From positions 1 through 64,000 of the forward strand of contig JAJVHU010000037.1 in the NCBI GenBank assembly GCA_022072505.1: a stretch of 64,000 bases of DNA, given 5' to 3'. The position numbers were made by a program, and so were the translations under genes. Below the pieces are notes generated by a model that did no database searches, was not told where the DNA came from, and was given only the letters and a program-made list of their open reading frames with translations. This stretch comes from Phycisphaerae bacterium (lineage in GTDB: Bacteria; Planctomycetota; Phycisphaerae; UBA1845). Shown here piece after piece: positions 59,691 to 64,000 of this stretch (its first letter is position 1; every line of letters starts with the position of its first letter).

Positions 59691-60086
59691 TTACGCCGCA
59701 CGGAGCTTCTGCTCGACGTAATTGACGATCGCATCCACCGTGAAAAGATCGCGGATGCGCTCGACCTGAGGATCTTTCTCGAAGTCGGACAGATCCGCAT
59801 GCGGCATCGCGGAGCGCAGCTTGCTGATCCCTTCGTCGGTCATCTTTCCGTTGTCGACGTAGTCCGGGTTGCTGAGCACTTCTTCGGGAAACAACTCCGA
59901 GCGGTTCACCTTGATTCCGAACGCCTTCTCCAGCCGGAACACGATGTCGAGGAAGTCAATGCTTTCAGCGCCCAGATCGCCCTGAAGCGTGGCCTCGGGC
60001 GTGACCTCCTCGCTGTCGACGCCCAGCGCGTCCACCAGCACGTCACGGACCCTGGAAAGCACTTCGTCGCGCGTCGCCGTTGTCAC
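59691..60086 (-). CDS. Acyl carrier protein with an internal insertion
   Basis: 131-residue carrier protein. The phosphopantetheine site is Ser42 in GDLGAESIDFLDIVF, and helix I (DEVLSRVRDVLVDALGV) precedes it. Ordinary ACPs are about 80 residues; here roughly 45 extra residues (about 66-112, with EVLSNPDYVDNGKMTDEGIS) lie between helix II and the last helix (LFTVDAIVNYVEQKL). This carrier should hold the growing chain for the two ketosynthase subunits and two dehydratases around it. It could be primed by the transferase encoded at 2344-2904. Confidence 0.9.
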   Translation of the reverse strand: MTTATRDEVLSRVRDVLVDALGVDSEEVTPEATLQGDLGAESIDFLDIVFRLEKAFGIKVNRSELFPEEVLSNPDYVDNGKMTDEGISKLRSAMPHADLSDFEKDPQVERIRDLFTVDAIVNYVEQKLRAA

Positions 60087-60194
60087 TTCGTCACCTCCGT
60101 CAGAACCGATCCGGACGACATCAGAACCCCCCGGCCCGCCCGCGGAATGCGTCTCGCCGGAGAAAGCGCTTCCCCGGTCCGCAGCCGAACCCCC

Positions 60195-60662
60195 TCAGAA
60201 CTGAAGCGCCCGAAACCGCTCGCGCATCACCGAAACAATATGCCGATCCGCGTCTTCGTACCCCGGTCCCCTGGCCGCCGCCATCGAGTGAGACAGAACG
60301 AACCGGCCTCGGACGACTTCCTTTCCGCCGCAGGCGCCGGCCCCGGAAAATTCGCTCTCCGCGCCCTCCAGCCGCCGGACCTGCACATCCACCTCAAGCA
60401 CGTCGCCGGGGCGGACGAAGCTCTTATATGTAATGTTCTTCGCCTCTTTGAGCAACACAAGGCTCGGGGCGAATTCCAGCGACGACCGCACCAGCCACGC
60501 GGCGGCCTCCACCATCGCCTCCAGCATGAACACCCCCGGCAGCACCGCGAACGTCGGGAAGTGATCCGCGAGGTACTCCTCAGCCGCGGACACCGCTTTC
60601 ACCGCGCGCAGTCGCGCGCCGGGTTGCACTTCGACGATCCGATCCAGAAGCGCAAAACGCAT
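60195..60662 (-). CDS. 3-hydroxyacyl-ACP dehydratase-like hotdog protein (second copy)
   Basis: 155-residue hotdog protein from the ATG at 60662; the frame is open further but overlaps the S1 gene. The active-site pair His34 and Glu48 is present in DHFPTFAVLPGVFMLEAMVE. The later part contains KNITYKSFVRPGDVLEVDVQ, the usual FabZ strand. It follows the S1 protein gene by only 11 bp, so S1, both dehydratases, ACP and the two ketosynthases are probably one operon. Two dehydratases with one carrier suggest repeated dehydration, as in polyene formation. Confidence 0.86.
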   Translation of the reverse strand: MRFALLDRIVEVQPGARLRAVKAVSAAEEYLADHFPTFAVLPGVFMLEAMVEAAAWLVRSSLEFAPSLVLLKEAKNITYKSFVRPGDVLEVDVQVRRLEGAESEFSGAGACGGKEVVRGRFVLSHSMAAARGPGYEDADRHIVSVMRERFRALQF

Positions 60663-60673
60663 GTCCCGATCCG

Positions 60674-62233
60674 TCAGCCGCGCCCAAGACCGCCGCCCAT
60701 CCAGTCCCAGTCCGAACTCAGCCCGCCGCGCCGCGGACGATCTTTCCGCTCCGCCCGACGACCGGACGCCGCCGCCGCCTCGATCGCTTCCGGTCCCGCG
60801 CCGTGCGCCGGTTTCAGCGACAGCGCAATCCGTCGCTTCGGCCCGTCCACGCTGAGCACCCGGGCGTCCACCTCCTGCCCCACCTTCACCACTTCGTCGC
60901 ACGTCCGCACACGCTTGTCCGAAAGCTCGGAGATATGAATCATCCCTTCCACGCCGGGCGCGACCGCCACGAACACGCCGAACGTCTCCAGCCGCGACAC
61001 CGTCCCCTTCACCGTCATCCCCGGCGCATAACTCTCGATCACCCCCGCCCACGGATCCGGACGCGCCTGCTTCATCGACAGCGCCATCCGCCGCTTCCCC
61101 GGCTCCAGCCGCAGCACGGTCACGTCCACTTCGTCCCCCACCTTGACCGCGTCCGCCACCGAACTGATCCTCGACCAGCTCATCTCGCTGATCGGGATAA
61201 GCCCTTCAACCCCCTCCTCGACTTCCGCGAATGCTCCGAAGTCCGCGACCCGAAGCACCTTCGCCCGCAGCGACATGCCTTCCTGAAGGCGGGTCTCGAT
61301 CCCCGTCCACGGATCCGGTCGCGCCTGCTTCAGACCTAGTGAAATCCGGTCCCGCTCTCGGTCGATCTTCAGGATCTTGACCTCGACCTCCTGCCCGACG
61401 TCCACGATGTCCGTGACTTTCGCCACCGGACGCCAGCTCAGATCGCTGATGTGGATCAGCCCTTCCGCCCCGCCGAGATCCACGAAGGCCCCGAAGTCCG
61501 TGACGTTGCGCACGCGCCCCGTGCGCACCTGCCCGATCTCAAGCTCCGTCAGCAGCACCGCCTTCTTCTCGGCGGCCTCCTTCTCCAGAACGCGCCGCCG
61601 GCTCAGCAGCAGGTTCTTCCCGCGGCGGTCCACCTCGGTCACCTCGCAACGCACCACTTCGCCGATCAGAACCGAGATGTCCTTCATGAAATGAAGGTCA
61701 ACCTGAGAGGCCGGGAGAAACGCCCGGATGCCCTGAACATCCACCTCCAGCCCGCCCTTGTTCAGACCGGTGACCCGGCCCTCCACCGTCATTCCGCGGT
61801 CCAGATTCAGCCACGTCGCCCGCTGAACCGCCCCCTTGCGGCTGCAAGTCCACAACCCTTGCTGCTCGTCGTGGCGATCGACGACGACGTCCACCCGGCG
61901 GCCCGCGCTTAAGTCCTCATTCTTCCCGAAGTGATTCCGCGGAACGACGCCCTGATCCTTCACTCCGAAATCCAGAAAAACGTCCTCGCCGCGCGTCGCA
62001 ACGACCGTTCCGGTGACTTCGGCGCCCTTCTCCAGCCGCCGGACCGTCACCGGCGCGTTCAATCCGCCGCTAAGCTCATCCAGGTCTTCAAACGTCATGT
62101 GCGCCATCGCGTCCGCCACCTCGCGGTCGATCTCCGCTTGCGAGGAACCCGGATCCGGAACGGACGGCTCAGACGCATGCACCCCCGCGGATCCTGGCAC
62201 GCTGGAGGGTGTTCCCGGTTGTTCGTTCATCAT
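60674..62233 (-). CDS. rpsA: Ribosomal protein S1-like RNA-binding protein
   Basis: RNA-binding protein with five S1 (OB-fold) domains in 519 residues, at roughly 65-130, 145-215, 233-302, 318-387 and 403-472. Typical segments are VRNVTDFGAFVDLGGAEGLI, HISDLSWRPVAKVTDIVDVG and VSRLETFGVFVAVAPGVEGM. The last three domains are the most S1-like; the linker KQARPDPWTGIE/KQARPDPWAGVI repeats between them. The N-terminus is acidic and the C-terminus Arg/Gly-rich. It may be the ribosomal S1, which helps mRNA bind the 30S subunit, or a paralogue; being first in a lipid-synthesis operon is notable but seen elsewhere too. Confidence 0.9.
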   Translation of the reverse strand: MMNEQPGTPSSVPGSAGVHASEPSVPDPGSSQAEIDREVADAMAHMTFEDLDELSGGLNAPVTVRRLEKGAEVTGTVVATRGEDVFLDFGVKDQGVVPRNHFGKNEDLSAGRRVDVVVDRHDEQQGLWTCSRKGAVQRATWLNLDRGMTVEGRVTGLNKGGLEVDVQGIRAFLPASQVDLHFMKDISVLIGEVVRCEVTEVDRRGKNLLLSRRRVLEKEAAEKKAVLLTELEIGQVRTGRVRNVTDFGAFVDLGGAEGLIHISDLSWRPVAKVTDIVDVGQEVEVKILKIDRERDRISLGLKQARPDPWTGIETRLQEGMSLRAKVLRVADFGAFAEVEEGVEGLIPISEMSWSRISSVADAVKVGDEVDVTVLRLEPGKRRMALSMKQARPDPWAGVIESYAPGMTVKGTVSRLETFGVFVAVAPGVEGMIHISELSDKRVRTCDEVVKVGQEVDARVLSVDGPKRRIALSLKPAHGAGPEAIEAAAASGRRAERKDRPRRGGLSSDWDWMGGGLGRG

Positions 62234-62409
62234 GTCAGGCCTTTGTCAAGCAAGCAGCACACCCGCCGAGCCGGGTGTGAAGTTCGTGTGACGCATTGCG
62301 ATTGTTATCCCCGAAACAGATGCGGTTTTTACAAACCCCGGCGCCGCAAGTCAAGGTTTGAGGCGGGTTCGGCCGGGGTTGCGAAAAACCCCGTTCAAGG
62401 GAGGCTTCT

Positions 62410-63273
62410 TCATTGCGGACTGTTGATCCAGCCGTAGGGGCGGAACGTCCCGGAGCGCAGTTCAAGCCGGAACCACTGATCGTCGAGCCCCTTGACGTAA
62501 ACGTCGTTCGCCTCGAAATCCGCCGCCTCCCGCGTCACGTATTTTCCGCCCATCGGAGGCACAAAAAGATCGGCCCGCCCGTCCGTGAAGGCGACGTTGG
62601 CCCCTTTTGCGTGGCGCGTCTCAAGCTGATCCTGATTGCTCCACATCCCGTCGGTGGCGTTCTCGTTCCACCACCGCGTGCTCTCCTCGACCATCGCGAT
62701 CATCCCGTCGAACCTGCGCACCGGCACGTCCGCCGGAAGGATCGTCGGCGGCATGATGTTGACGGCGTAACGCTGCGGTTCGGAAAGATACGCCATCGTT
62801 TTCGGATTGCTCAGGCGTCCGCCCTGGAGGTTCATGACGAAGGTGTAATCAAAGTCCAGCGGCGCGTCCTTGTCGAACATGTTGTTGCCGGTGTCCCGGT
62901 CGGACGACCGCCGAAGGTTCGCGGGACACTCCGCGATCTCATCCACCTGGCTGACGTAGTCGTACAACAATCCGGGGCGCGGTCCGTCCGGTCCGGGGAG
63001 CCTCGCCCACGCCCCCCCGTATTGCGGCCAGCGCGTCACGTCCTCCGCGTTGACCGGCCAGACCTGATCGTCAAAATCCTGAGCATACAACATGAGGGCG
63101 TACGCGACTTGGCGGACATTCGATCGACAGGCGACGTTCTTCGCCGAGTCGCGGGCGCGCTTCAGCGACGGAATCAGAATGCTGATGAGCAGCGCGATGA
63201 TCGCGATCACGACGAGCAACTCGATCAGCGTGAACGCCGGTCCTCGCCCAGGTTGGCGGACTCGATTGCGCAT
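62410..63273 (-). CDS. Type II secretion/type IV pilus-like pseudopilin
   Basis: 287-residue exported pseudopilin. The prepilin leader ends in GPAFTLIELLVVIAIIALLI, with cleavage expected before Phe and Glu five residues in. A globular domain follows with RDSAKNVACRSNVRQVAYAL and, near the end, RHAKGANVAFTDGRADLFVP, a signature of the very abundant planctomycete pseudopilins. No secretion ATPase or prepilin peptidase is nearby; these genes are commonly scattered in such genomes. The gene is 176 bp upstream of the S1 gene on the same strand. Confidence 0.9.
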   Translation of the reverse strand: MRNRVRQPGRGPAFTLIELLVVIAIIALLISILIPSLKRARDSAKNVACRSNVRQVAYALMLYAQDFDDQVWPVNAEDVTRWPQYGGAWARLPGPDGPRPGLLYDYVSQVDEIAECPANLRRSSDRDTGNNMFDKDAPLDFDYTFVMNLQGGRLSNPKTMAYLSEPQRYAVNIMPPTILPADVPVRRFDGMIAMVEESTRWWNENATDGMWSNQDQLETRHAKGANVAFTDGRADLFVPPMGGKYVTREAADFEANDVYVKGLDDQWFRLELRSGTFRPYGWINSPQ

Positions 63274-63408
63274 GCATGATTATTACCGCGCGCTCGCCCG
63301 GACGACAAGAGAATTCGGGCGCCTTCGGGTTGATTCCGATCCGGGTGGGGGGATGATGTCGAAATGTGGACCTTGGCGGGGGCTTCGCATCACGGGACGC
63401 ATGAAAGC

Positions 63409-64000
63409 ATGAAGCGTGGCATCGGTGCTGGGGGGCTGGCGGCGCTGGGCGGATGCGCCTGGTGGGCGGGATGTGCGGCCCCTGCCGCCGTGAACGTCAT
63501 GCCTGTCCGGTTGCAGAAACTCAGTCCTGCTTCCCCTCTCCTGCACGAGTACCGCCCCACCGCCTGCTACGCCTGGGGGAACGACGCCGGTGAATTATGC
63601 GTCGCAATGACCGTCCGCAAACGCGCGTTCCGCACGCCCTTCGACCAGGAGGAGTTCCACCTGTCGCTGGTTCTCGGTCCGCCCCCGGCCGGAGAGGGGC
63701 GGACCTACGTCGTGACGGAGCAGACCGTCCGCGCCCGGACCCGCGACGGCCTGACGCATACCCGTTTTGCATCCCTGGAAGGCGTCGCCCTCGCCTGGAA
63801 GGACGGTCGAGGCGGTCTTGCGGGGCGTTTTCAGTTCCGCGGAATCGAGCAGTCTTACCTCGTCGTGATGGGCTGGACGAACACCCGCCAGATCCTCTGC
63901 GTCGGAGAATTCAAGGCCCGCTGGGATCGGGGGCGCGGCGAACCGATCCTAAGACATACGGAGAAGGACGGGATGGCGCGCGATCAGAACCCGCGTTCCC
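63409..64000 (+). CDS. Putative lipoprotein, 3' end beyond the window
   Basis: Open frame from the ATG at 63409 to the window edge, 197 codons without a stop. It begins MKRGIGAGGLAALGGCAWWA GCAAP, an apparent lipoprotein leader, where either LGGC or WAGC could be the lipobox. The rest is beta-rich (LHEYRPTACYAWGNDAGELC, TYVVTEQTVRARTRDGLTH, QSYLVVMGWTNTRQILCVGE) and has no domain I recognise. It is divergent from the pseudopilin gene, with 135 bp between. An ATG at 63401 gives only a three-codon frame. Confidence 0.65.
   Translation, partial: MKRGIGAGGLAALGGCAWWAGCAAPAAVNVMPVRLQKLSPASPLLHEYRPTACYAWGNDAGELCVAMTVRKRAFRTPFDQEEFHLSLVLGPPPAGEGRTYVVTEQTVRARTRDGLTHTRFASLEGVALAWKDGRGGLAGRFQFRGIEQSYLVVMGWTNTRQILCVGEFKARWDRGRGEPILRHTEKDGMARDQNPRS

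Noticed and set aside
62345-62400. Hairpin CGGGGTT/AACCCCG between the pseudopilin and S1 genes as terminator
   Set aside because: The stem is only seven pairs and no T-run follows on the minus strand.
1-64000. tRNA, rRNA and riboswitch genes
   Set aside because: I looked for TPsiC-like GGTTCGAATCC motifs with flanking acceptor stems and for known leader motifs before purH, pyrB and the transporter genes and found none convincing; a covariance-model search would be decisive.

Overview
The window is very GC-rich, has no rRNA or tRNA gene that I can see, and looks like a chromosome of a planctomycete, probably Phycisphaerae-like. Supporting signs are a pseudopilin with an FTLIELLVVIAIIALL leader and the HAKGANVAFTDG signature, an Lgt with a large internal insert, HAF-repeat and PQQ/beta-propeller exported proteins, a ketosynthase-dehydratase-ACP cluster, and stand-alone PtsN/HPr/EI proteins. 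This is inference from protein styles, not from a phylogenetic marker.

Layout. 1-2904: a 33-bp repeat array, a fused ABC permease and a phosphopantetheinyl transferase. 3379-16245 (plus strand): seven exported proteins with quite different N-terminal parts (SBBP-like, propeller, beta-helix, HAF, TIG+PQQ) that all end in the same roughly 80-residue module with four cysteines, called the 4C module below; a heptaheme cytochrome c sits among them. 16302-27386 (minus): purH carrying an in-frame repeat-derived insert, a PQQ-type lipoprotein, an oligopeptide ABC operon (oppA-oppB-oppC), an unknown exported helical protein and nnrD, separated by three large arrays of palindromic repeats. 27580-38459: sugar-nucleotide epimerase, two glycosyltransferases, TauE/SafE permease, a LolD/FtsX-type ABC pair, a TPR lipoprotein and an unknown 526-residue protein. 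38512-49068 (minus): lgt, a zinc-ribbon protein, an FTCD-type protein, an Ada-like zinc protein, etfB-X-etfA, a distant 4C-module protein, pyrB, an ECF sigma/anti-sigma pair and an exported protein. 49781-56344 (plus): hpf, ptsN, ptsH, ptsI, a DUF2344 protein and RNase E/G. 56430-62233 (minus): S1 protein, two hotdog dehydratases, an acyl carrier protein, and a KS-alpha/KS-beta-like pair. 62410 to the end: a pseudopilin and a partial lipoprotein.

How the genes work together. The KS pair, two dehydratases and ACP look like part of a dedicated polyene or fatty-acyl chain builder without its own ketoreductase or acyltransferase here; the phosphopantetheinyl transferase at 2344 could prime the ACP. 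HPF, PtsN, HPr and EI without any sugar permease point to a regulatory phosphorelay. Lgt is consistent with the several lipoproteins in the window.

Most unusual: the 4C module shared by eight exported proteins, the four repeat arrays (two with matching ends that form imperfect terminal inverted repeats), the repeat unit embedded in purH, and a ketosynthase homologue lacking its catalytic cysteine and histidines.
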